This document shows positions 9,732-18,008 of a stretch of 64,000 bases of DNA, in pieces. The stretch is taken from NCBI RefSeq assembly GCF_000959725.1, contig NZ_CP009322.1:1302001-1366000 (forward strand). The letters run 5' to 3'. The position numbers and the translations under genes are program-made. Within the stretch, counting starts at the first letter, position 1; each line of letters opens with the position of its first letter. The notes below the pieces were generated by a model that had not been told where the DNA came from, made no database searches, and saw only the letters and a list, made by a program, of their open reading frames with translations. This DNA is from Burkholderia gladioli (GTDB taxonomy: Bacteria > Pseudomonadota > Gammaproteobacteria > Burkholderiales > Burkholderiaceae).

Positions 9732-11102
9732 ATGGCCGGAATCGGATTCGAGCTGCGCAAGATGCTCCGTCGCAACACGCTGACGGGGCTGATGCAGGCC
9801 TATACCTACGCGGGGCTGATCGGCGCCGGGCCCTGGGTGCTGTCGATCGTCGGGATCCTGCTGATCGGCGTGCTGAGCGTGCCCTTCGTCAAGCCGAACG
9901 GCGCGGTCACGCAGTTCCAGGTGTCGGTCACCTACCTGATCGCGGTCTCGCTGGTGCTGACCGGGCCGCTGCAGCTCTGGTACACGCGCTTCACCTCGGA
10001 CCGCCTGTTCGAGAAGCGCCGCGAGCTGGTGCTGCCGAACTTCCACGCGGTGATGCTGGTGGTGACGGCCGCCTCGGCCCTGATCGGCGCGCTGCTGGCG
10101 CTGTTCGCGTTCGGCGGCCAGACCGCCGGCTACCGGCTGCTGATGCTGGCCGGCTTCGTGGTGATGAGCAATATCTGGATCGCCACCATCTTCCTGTCGG
10201 GCATGAAGCGCTACGTGGCGATCATCGTGGTGTTCTTCGTCGGCTACGCGGCCACCGCGCTGGCCGCGCTGGCGCTCAAGGGCTTCGGGCTGACGGGCCT
10301 GCTGGCCGGCTTCGTGGCGGGCCAGGCGGTGCTGCTGTGCGGCCTGCTCGGGCTGATCTACCGCGATTTCGACAGCGACCGCTTCATCTCCTTCGAGATC
10401 TTCGAGAAGCGCTACCGCTATCCCTCGCTGATGCTGATCGGTTTCCTCTACAACCTCGGCATCTGGATCGACAAGTTCATGTTCTGGTACTCGGCGGGCA
10501 CCGGCCAGCCGGTGATCGGGCCGCTGCGCGCCTCGATCATCTACGACATCCCGGTGTTCCTCGCCTACCTGGCGATCATCCCGGGCATGGCGGTGTTCCT
10601 GCTGCGCATCGAGACCGACTTCGTCGAGTACTACGACGCGTTCTACGACGCGGTGCGCGAGGGCGCCTCGCTGCAGCACATCGAGCGCATGCAGCGCGCC
10701 ATGGTGGAGGCGCTGCGCGAGGGCGTGTGGGAAATCCTGAAGATCCAGGCGATGGCCGCGCTGATCCTGTTCGCGGCCGCGCCGACCCTGCTGCGCTGGC
10801 TGGGGATTCCGGCGCTCTACCTGCCGCTGCTCTACATCGACGTGATCGCCGCCAGCATGCAGGTGGTGTTCATGGGCATCATCAACGTGTTCTTCTACCT
10901 CGACAAGCGCCGCATCGTGCTGTGGCTGGTGGGCGCCTTCGTGGTGCTGAACGTGCTGCTGACCGCGCTGACGCTGGCCTCGAATCCCGCCGCCTACGGC
11001 TATGGCTTCGCGCTCGCGCTGTTCGTGGTGATGCTGGCGAGTCTCTACTGGCTCGATCGCAAGCTCGACACGCTCGAATACGAGACCTTCATGCTGCAGT
11101 GA
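9732..11102 (+). CDS. pelG: PelG, polytopic inner-membrane Pel transporter
   Basis: A 456-residue integral membrane protein with about 12 hydrophobic helices, resembling flippases of the MATE/Wzx type. PelG belongs to the inner-membrane Pel synthase and probably provides the channel for the growing chain. The N-terminus MAGIGFELRKMLRR is typical of the family. A strong GAGGAGGGCGG ribosome site precedes the ATG, and the gene begins 15 bases after pelF. It is the last pel gene; a 7-bp hairpin directly overlaps its stop. Confidence 0.92.
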   Translation: MAGIGFELRKMLRRNTLTGLMQAYTYAGLIGAGPWVLSIVGILLIGVLSVPFVKPNGAVTQFQVSVTYLIAVSLVLTGPLQLWYTRFTSDRLFEKRRELVLPNFHAVMLVVTAASALIGALLALFAFGGQTAGYRLLMLAGFVVMSNIWIATIFLSGMKRYVAIIVVFFVGYAATALAALALKGFGLTGLLAGFVAGQAVLLCGLLGLIYRDFDSDRFISFEIFEKRYRYPSLMLIGFLYNLGIWIDKFMFWYSAGTGQPVIGPLRASIIYDIPVFLAYLAIIPGMAVFLLRIETDFVEYYDAFYDAVREGASLQHIERMQRAMVEALREGVWEILKIQAMAALILFAAAPTLLRWLGIPALYLPLLYIDVIAASMQVVFMGIINVFFYLDKRRIVLWLVGAFVVLNVLLTALTLASNPAAYGYGFALALFVVMLASLYWLDRKLDTLEYETFMLQ

Positions 11103-11119
11103 GCGCTGCCGTCAGCGCT
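11102..11119 (+). terminator. Small hairpin at the end of the pel operon
   Basis: A perfect 7-bp inverted repeat, AGCGCTG / CAGCGCT, with loop CCGT, starts at the last base of the pelG stop codon. Only two T residues follow, so it is a weak or rho-assisted terminator at best. It lies in the 64-base gap between two convergent genes. Confidence 0.4.
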
Positions 11120-11166
11120 TCGTGCGGGCGGGCCCGGCCTGCGCCCGGGACGCCCGCCTCGGTGCC

Positions 11167-12213
11167 TCAGCCGACGGCGCCCGGGTGGAACGCGGACAGC
11201 GACACCACGCCGTCCGGCGCCAGTTGCAGCACCGCCTGCCGCGCGCCGTGCTCGATGCGGAACGAGCAGGTCGCGCCGTCCTGGCCCATCACGCCGCGCT
11301 CGACCGGGTTCGCCGCCAGCAGCTCGCCGGCCGCCGCCAGGTAGCGCTCCACCAGGTGCCGCGCCTCGTGGGCGGCCTGGTCGCGGTAGCCGCCATGGCG
11401 GACCATCTGCTGCGCGCCGCGCGACAGGCGCGCGAAACCGAGCATCCGCCCTTGCCGCAGCCAGGCCTGCACGGCGGCGGCCACCGCCGACGGACCGACC
11501 AGCCCGCCGACCTGCGGGCAGTCGAGTGCGCCAAACAGCAGCGGCAGCAGCGTCTGCACCGCCGTGCGCGCCGCGTCGCGGCGCTGCGCCGCATTGGTGG
11601 CGGCGTGGTTGCCGAGGCCGTCGACGCGGTCGAGGTAGAGCCGGAAGTAATCGCAGAATTCCTGGGGCGTGCGCGCCATCTCGATGCCGAAGGCCGCCGC
11701 CTCGCGCTGCAGGTATTCGGCATGGCCCGCCAGCTCCGGCAGTTGCCCGAGCGCGGCCAGCGCCAGGCTGCCGTCGAGGTCGAGGGCCTGGAACAGCGGC
11801 GCGGTTTCCACCCCCAGCTGGGCCAGCCAGCCGGTGCCGGTGGCCAGTTCCTCGCGCGGCAGCAGGTGATGCGCATCGAGCACCGCGCGCGAGCGCGACA
11901 CGGCGAGGTCCGAATCGTCGCCGGCCTCGACGATCGCCAGCGCGCGCAGGTCGGCCAGGCTCAGCGTCAGCAGCTTGACCGGGCTGACCAGCAGTTGCAG
12001 CGTCGGCAGCAAGGTCAGCGGCGAGGCGTGCAGGCCGCGCTGCACGCCGTCCAGCAGATGCGTCTCGTCGGGGAACTCGTAGCGGGCGCTGGGCGAGGCG
12101 ACGGCCCAGGCGAGCCACTCGATGCCGCCGTCGACGAAGGCGAGCGCGATCCGCGAGGGTTCCGACAAGCTGCCGAGGCCTTGCTGCAGCCGGCCTGAAA
12201 CGATGACGGTCAT
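11167..12213 (-). CDS. Unrecognised 348-residue protein downstream of rebB
   Basis: I do not recognise this family. The product has no signal peptide and no clear membrane helix. The N-terminal half looks alpha/beta (IALAFVDGGIEWLAWAVASP). The C-terminal half is mostly helical, then ends in a beta-rich segment (ATCSFRIEHGARQAVLQLAP). An AGGAG ribosome site precedes the ATG at 12213. The gene starts 64 bases after the RebB-like gene on the same strand, so the two are probably co-transcribed. That makes it a candidate assembly, regulatory or effector partner of the R-body protein, which is inference from position only. Confidence 0.75.
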   Translation of the reverse strand: MTVIVSGRLQQGLGSLSEPSRIALAFVDGGIEWLAWAVASPSARYEFPDETHLLDGVQRGLHASPLTLLPTLQLLVSPVKLLTLSLADLRALAIVEAGDDSDLAVSRSRAVLDAHHLLPREELATGTGWLAQLGVETAPLFQALDLDGSLALAALGQLPELAGHAEYLQREAAAFGIEMARTPQEFCDYFRLYLDRVDGLGNHAATNAAQRRDAARTAVQTLLPLLFGALDCPQVGGLVGPSAVAAAVQAWLRQGRMLGFARLSRGAQQMVRHGGYRDQAAHEARHLVERYLAAAGELLAANPVERGVMGQDGATCSFRIEHGARQAVLQLAPDGVVSLSAFHPGAVG

Positions 12214-12277
12214 GGGTGACTCCTGCTGGATGGAAAGGTGGACGGCAGGCCCGCCCGAGCGGACCTTGCCGCGTCCG

Positions 12278-12544
12278 TCATTGGAGGATGTGCGCCGTGG
12301 CTTCGCCGGTAGCGGCGGTGTCGATCGAATACAGCGTGGCCACGCCCATCACGGTGGCGGCCTGGGCGGTGATGTTCTGTTGCTGCTGGGCGCTGGTGGC
12401 GTTGTGGGCGGCGTTCGAGAGTGCCTGCGCAGTCGCCACGAAGAGATTGCCCATCGCCACGGCCGGGGCGTCGCCGAGCACCTCGGTATCGGCCTGGGTG
12501 ACGGCATCGGTGATCTGGGTGTTGACGGCGGTCGGGAATGCCAT
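12278..12544 (-). CDS. rebB: RebB-like R-body structural protein
   Basis: An 88-residue protein beginning MAFPTAVNTQITDAVTQA, with the conserved core LGDAPAVAMGNLFVATAQAL and the tail TAQAATVMGVATLYSIDTA. This matches the RebB / killing-trait family, whose members polymerise into R-bodies: coiled protein ribbons that extend on a pH trigger and were first known from killer endosymbionts of Paramecium. The ATG at 12544 follows a GAGGAG ribosome site; an in-frame ATG 20 codons upstream has none. Only one reb-type gene is seen here, whereas described R-body loci carry several. The gene lies 133 bases after a diguanylate cyclase on the same strand. Confidence 0.88.
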   Translation of the reverse strand: MAFPTAVNTQITDAVTQADTEVLGDAPAVAMGNLFVATAQALSNAAHNATSAQQQQNITAQAATVMGVATLYSIDTAATGEATAHILQ

Positions 12545-12677
12545 GGTCGCTGCTCCTCGGTGAGGCGGCGCGAGCCAATGCGCGTCGCGCGCACATGGTG
12601 GCACGTCGGCCGGGGCCGCGCCAGCGTGTAAACCTGGGCCTGGACTTGGGCTTGTGCGCCGGGACGGCTTCCCGCCT

Positions 12678-13703
12678 TCAGCGGCTGCCGTCGTCGCCCT
12701 TGCGCTGGCGCTTGGTGGCGTACATGGCCTGGTCGGCGCGGTCGATCAGGCCCGTCATGTCGACCCCGTCGTCGGGCAGAATCGCGATGCCGACGCTCAC
12801 GCCGAGATCGAGTTGGTGGCCCTCGAACTCGAAGGGCTCGGCCACCGTTTCGGTCATCCGCTCGCTCTGCCGCTCGGCATCCCGGCGGCCGCCGATGCCG
12901 GGCAGGATCACACCGAATTCGTCGCCGCCGACGCGCGCCACCGTATCCGAGCGCCGCACCGAGCGGGCGATGCGCAGCGCCGCCTCGCGGATCGCGGCGT
13001 CGCCGGCGCGATGTCCGAAGCGGTCGTTGATCGGCTTGAGGCCGTCCAGGTCGAGGTTGAGGATGCCGAGCGCGCCTTCCGAGTGCTGCGCCACCTGCAC
13101 CGCCTGGCGCAGGCGGTCGTAGAACAGCGCGCGGTTGGGCAGGCCGGTCAGCGCGTCGTGGGTCGCGCGCAGGTAGAGCTCGTTGGTCTCGTTGTGGGCG
13201 GCATGGAACATCGCCGCCGCGATCAGCTCCGACATCAGCTTCAGCACCTGGATGTCGGCCTCGTCGAAGGCGCCGACCTCGGGCGACATCACCTTGAGCA
13301 CGCCCACCGTGGTGTCGAGATGGCGCAGCGGGGTGACCAGCATCGAGCGCAGGCCGACGCGGCGGCAAGCTGCGCGATCGACGCGATCGTCGGTTTCGGA
13401 ATCGTCGCAGCGCATGATCTCGCCGGTCTGCACGCACAGGCCCGACAGGCTGCCGGCGCGCTTCAGGCGCAGGCCGAGCAGGTCGGCGGCGATGCCGGCG
13501 GTGGCGCGGTAGACCATGTCGTCCTGCTCGGCGAGTTCGATCACCGCGCCCTGGGCGCCGGTCAGGCGTCGGCCGCGTTCGGCGACGAAGGCCATCACGC
13601 TGCCGAGATCGAGGCCGAGTTTCGCGATCTCGGTCTGGGCGTGAACGATTTCGAGCAGCGTTTCGGCCGAAGGGGAGGACGAAGGCGGAGGCTGGAGTGA
13701 CAC
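12678..13703 (-). CDS. GAF-GGDEF diguanylate cyclase
   Basis: A 341-residue predicted cytosolic enzyme that makes cyclic di-GMP from two GTP. A GAF domain occupies about residues 20-165 and a GGDEF domain about 180-335. The active site is intact: GGDEF at residues 259-263, preceded at the normal 5-residue distance by the inhibitory-site motif RRSD at 250-253. There are no membrane helices. The GTG at 13703 was chosen because AGGAAAG lies 5 bases before it; the frame is open further upstream without a good start. It is convergent with the pel operon, whose PelD subunit is a c-di-GMP receptor, and may share a transcript with the RebB-like gene. Confidence 0.9.
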   Translation of the reverse strand: MSLQPPPSSSPSAETLLEIVHAQTEIAKLGLDLGSVMAFVAERGRRLTGAQGAVIELAEQDDMVYRATAGIAADLLGLRLKRAGSLSGLCVQTGEIMRCDDSETDDRVDRAACRRVGLRSMLVTPLRHLDTTVGVLKVMSPEVGAFDEADIQVLKLMSELIAAAMFHAAHNETNELYLRATHDALTGLPNRALFYDRLRQAVQVAQHSEGALGILNLDLDGLKPINDRFGHRAGDAAIREAALRIARSVRRSDTVARVGGDEFGVILPGIGGRRDAERQSERMTETVAEPFEFEGHQLDLGVSVGIAILPDDGVDMTGLIDRADQAMYATKRQRKGDDGSR

Positions 13704-14203
13704 GGAGCTTTCCTGCGTGGGATGCCTGGGCGTGGCGGCCGATCGGCGGGCGCGGCCGGCATCGGGTGGAACCGGAGCAGCGATCGCGCGATGCTCGCCG
13801 GTGGACTGGCGCCGCGCTTGCGCGAAGCATAATGCAAATCGGGACGCTGGTGAGCGCCCTCGGCGCGAATGTATCGATGCAGCCCAGGCGGTTCGATCCC
13901 GGCTTCGGCCTTGCTCCTTTTTGTGACGATAGTTCCCGCCGCGAAGCCGTCCCGCAAGGCGTTTTCGAAAGGCCGGTGAAGTGGCCTCGAAGGCTTCGGG
14001 CACGGCTGCGTTTTCCTCATACGTGACACCGCCGCGACGCTTCGCACGCCGATGCATCGGTTCGCGAATTCACATCCGATTGGATCCTTGGGTGTCATGC
14101 CGGATCGATTCGTGCGGCCGGCGGGGCGGCTCGGCAAACGGGGGGCGACGCCATTGCGGTGTGCAGCGGGCGGGCCGCGGCGCCGGGTGCGGTCGCGCCG
14201 GGC
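13704..14203. promoter_or_regulatory. 500-base non-coding stretch upstream of the diguanylate cyclase
   Basis: I see no convincing gene here. The open frames are short, lack ribosome sites and show no family features. The part near 13704-13950 should contain the minus-strand promoter of the GGDEF gene; a possible TATGCT -10 box on that strand lies near 13830. The rest is the 3' flank of the IclR gene. I see no repeat or strong hairpin. Confidence 0.35.
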
Positions 14204-14974
14204 TCACAGCACGTTGAGCATCGCCAGCGCGGTTTCCTGCAGCGAGGGCAGCACGCGCGCGAGGGCGGCCTCGGCCGTCTCGCCGCCGATCGGCATGTTG
14301 GTGCTGAGCGCGGCCACCACCTCGCCCTGGCGGTTGCGCAGCGGCACCGCCACGCCGCGCACGCCTACCTGCAACTGCTGCTCGATCACCGCGTAGCCGT
14401 CGTCGCGGGCCTGCTCGATCTTCTGCCGCAGCCGCGTCTTGTTGGTCAGCGTGTGCGGCGTGTAGGGCGGCAGCTCGGTGGTCGCGAGCCAGGCCGCCAC
14501 CTCGTCCGGATCGTGCCGGTGCGCGAGCAGCACCACGCCGGCGGAGGCCAGCGGCGCCGGCACGCGCGCGCCGAGCACGAAGCCGGTGCTCATCACGCGC
14601 GACACGCCGTTGCGCGCGATCACCACCAGCTCCCAGTCGTCGAGCACGCTGACATAGGCCGATTCGTTGAGCGTCGCGCTCAGTTGCTGCAGGTAGGGCT
14701 GCACCATGCGCGGCAGCCGCGCCGAGTCGAAGTAGGACCAGCCTACCCGCAGCACCCGCGGCGTGAGGCCGTAGAGCCGCCCGTCGGTCTGCACGTAGCC
14801 GAGCGACTCGAGCGTGAGCAGGTAGCGTCGCGCGGCGGTGCGCGTGAGGCCGGTGCGCGCGGCCGCCTGGGTGGGCGTCATGCGCGCGTGCTCGCTGTCG
14901 AACGCCTCCAGGATCATCAGGCCTTTTTCCAGGCCGGCGATCCAGTCGCGTTTGTCGAGAGGGGCTTTCTTCAT
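14204..14974 (-). CDS. IclR-family regulator (PcaR/PobR-like)
   Basis: A 256-residue DNA-binding regulator. The N-terminal winged helix-turn-helix (about residues 10-75, MTPTQAAARTGLTRTAARRYLLTLESLGYV) is followed by an IclR effector-binding domain (about 90-250). This type, with RTAARRYLLTL in the recognition region, commonly controls aromatic acid catabolism. It lies 88 bases after the MHS transporter on the same strand, and the two face the 4-hydroxyphenylpyruvate dioxygenase gene. It therefore probably regulates aromatic uptake and breakdown here; that assignment is inference. Confidence 0.88.
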   Translation of the reverse strand: MKKAPLDKRDWIAGLEKGLMILEAFDSEHARMTPTQAAARTGLTRTAARRYLLTLESLGYVQTDGRLYGLTPRVLRVGWSYFDSARLPRMVQPYLQQLSATLNESAYVSVLDDWELVVIARNGVSRVMSTGFVLGARVPAPLASAGVVLLAHRHDPDEVAAWLATTELPPYTPHTLTNKTRLRQKIEQARDDGYAVIEQQLQVGVRGVAVPLRNRQGEVVAALSTNMPIGGETAEAALARVLPSLQETALAMLNVL

Positions 14975-15062
14975 GGGCCGGGTCCGGGAGAGGCACGGCG
15001 GCCGGCGCGAGGCCGGGCCGCCGTGGCGGGCGCGCGCGTTTCAGGCGGCATTCAGGCGTGCT

Positions 15063-16367
15063 TCAGGCCGGGCGCATGCGCGCCGCGACGATCACCGAGA
15101 TCAGGCAGCCGGCGGCCAGGTAGCCGGCCACCAGGTGCCAGGAGCCGCCGCCGACGCTGACCAGCGCCACCGCGATGAAGGGCGTGAAGCCGCCGCCCAC
15201 CACGCTGGCGAACTGGTAGCCCACGCCCGCGCCGCTGTAGCGGTACTCGGCGCCGAACAGCTCGGTGAAGAGCGGCTGCTGCACGCTCACCACCATGTCG
15301 TGCGCGATATTGGCCAGCATCACCGCGAAGATCACGATCCACACCGTGGCGCGCGCCTCGAGCGCGACGAAGAAGGGCACCGCCGAGGCCAGCCCGATCA
15401 GCGCGCCGGTGATGTAGACGCGGCGCAGGCCGAAGCGGTCGGCCAGCCAGGCGAAGCAGGGGATCGTCACGCAGCTGATTGCCCCCACCAGCAGGCCGAT
15501 GTTGAGGAACAGCTCGCGCGACATGCCGAGATTGGCGGTCGAGTAGCTGAGCGCGAAGGCGGTGACGATGTACATCGTGAACAGCTCGGCCAGGCGCAGC
15601 GCGACGATGTAGAGGAAGGCCTTCGGGTGGCGCGTGAGGGCCTCGATCACCGGCATCTTCAGCTTGCGATGGCCCTGCTCGACCTTCTCGACGAATTCCT
15701 GCGACTCCTCCATGCTGGCGCGCACCCACAGCCCGATCAGCACCAGCACCACGCTCATCAGGAACGGGATGCGCCAGGCCCAGGCGCGGAACGCCTGCTC
15801 GCCGAGCGTGTGGTTGAGCAGCGAGACCAGGCCGGTGGCCAGCACCAGGCCCACGCCGTAGCCGACCTGCACGCCGCTGCTGTAGAAGGCCTTCTTCCTC
15901 GCCGGCGCGCTTTCCACCGCCATCAGCGCCGCGCCGCCCCATTCGCCGCCCACCGCGAAGCCCTGGAGCGCGCGCAGCACCACCAGCAGCACCGGCGCCC
16001 ACCAGCCGATGGTCTCGAAGGTCGGCAGCAGGCCGATCGCCACGGTCGAGATGCCCATCATCATCACCGTCAGCACCAGCATGCGCTTGCGGCCGAGCCG
16101 GTCGCCGTAGTGGCCGAACACCACGCCGCCGAGCGGGCGGAACAGGAAGCCCACGCCGAAGGTCGCGAACGCGGCCAGCGTGCCCATGGTCGGGCTGACC
16201 TTGGGGAAGAAGGCCGCGTTGAACACCAGGGCGGCGACGATGCCGTAGAGCAGGAAGTCGTACCAGTCGACGACGGCGCCGACGAAGCTGCCCAGCGCCG
16301 CCTTGCGCGCCTGGTTGCGGGCGCGGCGCGCGCCGGCCTGATCGAGTGAATCAAAAGCGGGGGTCAT
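15063..16367 (-). CDS. MFS transporter of the metabolite:proton symporter (MHS) type
   Basis: A 434-residue membrane protein with 12 predicted helices. It has the MHS signature layout: a GSFVGAVVDWYDFLLYG start, FRPLGGVVFGHYGDRLGRK in the first cytoplasmic loop, and a hydrophilic central loop. Relatives carry shikimate, alpha-ketoglutarate, proline or aromatic acids with protons. An AGGAG site precedes the ATG at 16367. It is divergent from the 4-hydroxyphenylpyruvate dioxygenase gene and followed by the IclR regulator, which suggests an aromatic or shikimate-like substrate, although the exact substrate cannot be read from the sequence. Confidence 0.87.
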   Translation of the reverse strand: MTPAFDSLDQAGARRARNQARKAALGSFVGAVVDWYDFLLYGIVAALVFNAAFFPKVSPTMGTLAAFATFGVGFLFRPLGGVVFGHYGDRLGRKRMLVLTVMMMGISTVAIGLLPTFETIGWWAPVLLVVLRALQGFAVGGEWGGAALMAVESAPARKKAFYSSGVQVGYGVGLVLATGLVSLLNHTLGEQAFRAWAWRIPFLMSVVLVLIGLWVRASMEESQEFVEKVEQGHRKLKMPVIEALTRHPKAFLYIVALRLAELFTMYIVTAFALSYSTANLGMSRELFLNIGLLVGAISCVTIPCFAWLADRFGLRRVYITGALIGLASAVPFFVALEARATVWIVIFAVMLANIAHDMVVSVQQPLFTELFGAEYRYSGAGVGYQFASVVGGGFTPFIAVALVSVGGGSWHLVAGYLAAGCLISVIVAARMRPA

Positions 16368-16779
16368 TGGCTGTCTCCTGTCGTCCCGGGGCCGGCCGCG
16401 GGCCTGGCCGGCTGCATCGCGTCGCGCCTGACTGTCGTCGCGACGAAAATGCTCGCAGCATAGGGGCGCGGCGTGCTCGCGACAATGCGTGGCGAACGCC
16501 GGCGCGCGATTATCGTTCAAATCCGTGCGATGATCGATCGTTTTCCGGGTTAGCACTAGGCGCGCGGGGAGGTGGCGGGAGCCAGCGTGGCCTTGCTGCT
16601 GGATGTGCCCGATTGCCGGACGAACCCGTCGCGCCGCAGACTGTCGGCTGCGAGACATGCGGCCCGATCGCCGGGAAGGCTTGGGTCGAAGTGAACGATC
16701 TGGTTAAAATTGCGGCTGCGACGGAACCAGCCGTCGCGCCACGCAGCCCCGCAACACTGTCTGTTCCTGGAGACCACGG
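16368..16779. promoter_or_regulatory. 412-base divergent control region (transporter / HPP dioxygenase)
   Basis: This non-coding gap separates two divergent genes and must hold both promoters. A TTAAAAT sequence near 16703-16710 is a possible -10 region for the plus-strand gene. Short palindromic ATCGATCG-type elements near 16530 could bind the nearby IclR regulator, but no clear long operator is seen. No gene is supported inside it. Confidence 0.4.
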
Positions 16780-17907
16780 ATGTCCAGCCACTTTCCCGCG
16801 TCGACGGCCTCGGCGCGCCCCGTCCCGTCGGACGCGAACCCGCTCGGCATGGCGGGGCTCGAATTCATCGAGTTCGCGGCGCCCGCGCCCGACGCGCTCG
16901 CGCACCGCTTCGAGCAACTGGGTTTCAAGGCGATCGCGCGGCACGTCAGCAAGGCCGTCACGCTGTACCGGCAAGGACAGATGCACTTCCTGCTCAACGC
17001 CGAACCCGATTCCTTCGCCGCGCGCTACGCCGGCGAATACGGCATGGGGATCTGCGCGATCGGAATCCGCGTCGACAGCGCGCAGCGCGCCTTCGACCGC
17101 GCGCTCGAACTCGGCGCCTGGGCCTTCGAGGGCGAGCGCATCGGCCAGGGCGAGCTGGCGATTCCGGCGATCCAGGGCATCGGCGATTCGCACATCTATT
17201 TCATCGATCGCTGGCGCGGCCGCGGCGGCCTGTCGGGCGGCGTCGGCGACATCTCGATCTTCGACATCGATTTCCGGCCGATCGACCCGGCCACCGCCCA
17301 CGCCGACCTGCAGTACGCCGGCACCGGGCTGGTCCAGGTCGACCACCTGACCCAGACGGTCGGCGCGGGGCGCATGCAGGAATGGCTCGATTTCTATCGC
17401 GACCTGCTGCATTTCCGCGAGATCCACGAGATCAACGCGAACTGGCATGTGTCGGAGGAATCGCGCGTGATGGTGTCGCCCGGCGGCGAGGTACGCATTC
17501 CGCTCTACGAGGAAGGCACGCGGCGCACCCAACTGATGCACGACTACCTGCCCGATCATCCGGGCGAGGGCGTGCAGCACATCGCGCTGGCCACCGACGA
17601 CATCCTCGCCTCGGTGGATGCGCTGGTCGCCAACGGCGTGAGCTTCGTCGAGCCGCCGGCCGCTTATTACGACTCGATCGATACGCGCCTGCCGGGCCAC
17701 GGGCTCGACGTGGCGGCGCTGCGCAAGCGCGGCGTCCTGGTCGATGGCGAGATCGTCGACGGCGTGCCCAGCCTGTTCCTCCAGACCTTCGTCAAGCGCC
17801 GGCCCGGCGAGATCTTCTTCGAGATCGTCCAGCGCAGCGGCCATCATGGTTTCGGCGAGGGCAACCTCGGCGTGCTGGCCAGGGCCAGAAAGGCAACGGG
17901 CGCCTGA
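16780..17907 (+). CDS. hppD: 4-hydroxyphenylpyruvate dioxygenase
   Basis: A 375-residue non-heme iron dioxygenase that converts 4-hydroxyphenylpyruvate to homogentisate in tyrosine and phenylalanine breakdown. It has two vicinal-oxygen-chelate domains. The iron ligands are visible as His189 (VDHLTQ), His267 (GVQHIAL) and Glu348 (FFEIVQR). The N-terminal NPLGMAGLEFIEFAAP and the C-terminal HHGFGEGNLGVLARA segments are typical of bacterial HPPD, which is usually about 357 residues. A GGAG site lies 8 bases before the ATG. No homogentisate dioxygenase is present in the window, so the rest of the pathway lies elsewhere. A 3-dehydroshikimate dehydratase-type relative is a less likely alternative. 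Confidence 0.92.
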   Translation: MSSHFPASTASARPVPSDANPLGMAGLEFIEFAAPAPDALAHRFEQLGFKAIARHVSKAVTLYRQGQMHFLLNAEPDSFAARYAGEYGMGICAIGIRVDSAQRAFDRALELGAWAFEGERIGQGELAIPAIQGIGDSHIYFIDRWRGRGGLSGGVGDISIFDIDFRPIDPATAHADLQYAGTGLVQVDHLTQTVGAGRMQEWLDFYRDLLHFREIHEINANWHVSEESRVMVSPGGEVRIPLYEEGTRRTQLMHDYLPDHPGEGVQHIALATDDILASVDALVANGVSFVEPPAAYYDSIDTRLPGHGLDVAALRKRGVLVDGEIVDGVPSLFLQTFVKRRPGEIFFEIVQRSGHHGFGEGNLGVLARARKATGA

Positions 17908-17914
17908 GGCGCCC
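17898..17914 (+). terminator. Hairpin whose loop is the hppD stop codon
   Basis: A perfect 7-bp inverted repeat GGGCGCC / GGCGCCC encloses exactly the TGA stop codon (17905-17907) of the dioxygenase gene. No T-tract follows. It may slow ribosomes or protect the 3' end; the stronger terminator lies about 40 bases downstream. Confidence 0.45.
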
Positions 17915-17955
17915 GCCGACCGGGATTTCCGCTACCCGGATTTCCCGCTTCATGG

Positions 17956-17990
17956 CGGCGCGCGGTTCTCGCGCGCCGTTTCGTTCTTCT
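17956..17990 (+). terminator. Intrinsic terminator between hppD and the convergent SDR gene
   Basis: A perfect 9-bp stem, CGGCGCGCG / CGCGCGCCG, with loop GTTCT is followed by the T-rich run TTTCGTTCTTCT. It lies 48 bases after the hppD stop and before the convergent SDR stop, and reads as a rho-independent terminator for the plus strand. Confidence 0.75.
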
Positions 17991-18008
17991 CGCCCGGTTT
18001 CCTCGGCC

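Noticed and set aside
13595..14137. Open frames in the 500-base gap before the diguanylate cyclase
   Set aside because: No ribosome site, no conserved motif, and Arg/Pro-rich composition typical of GC-rich chance frames.
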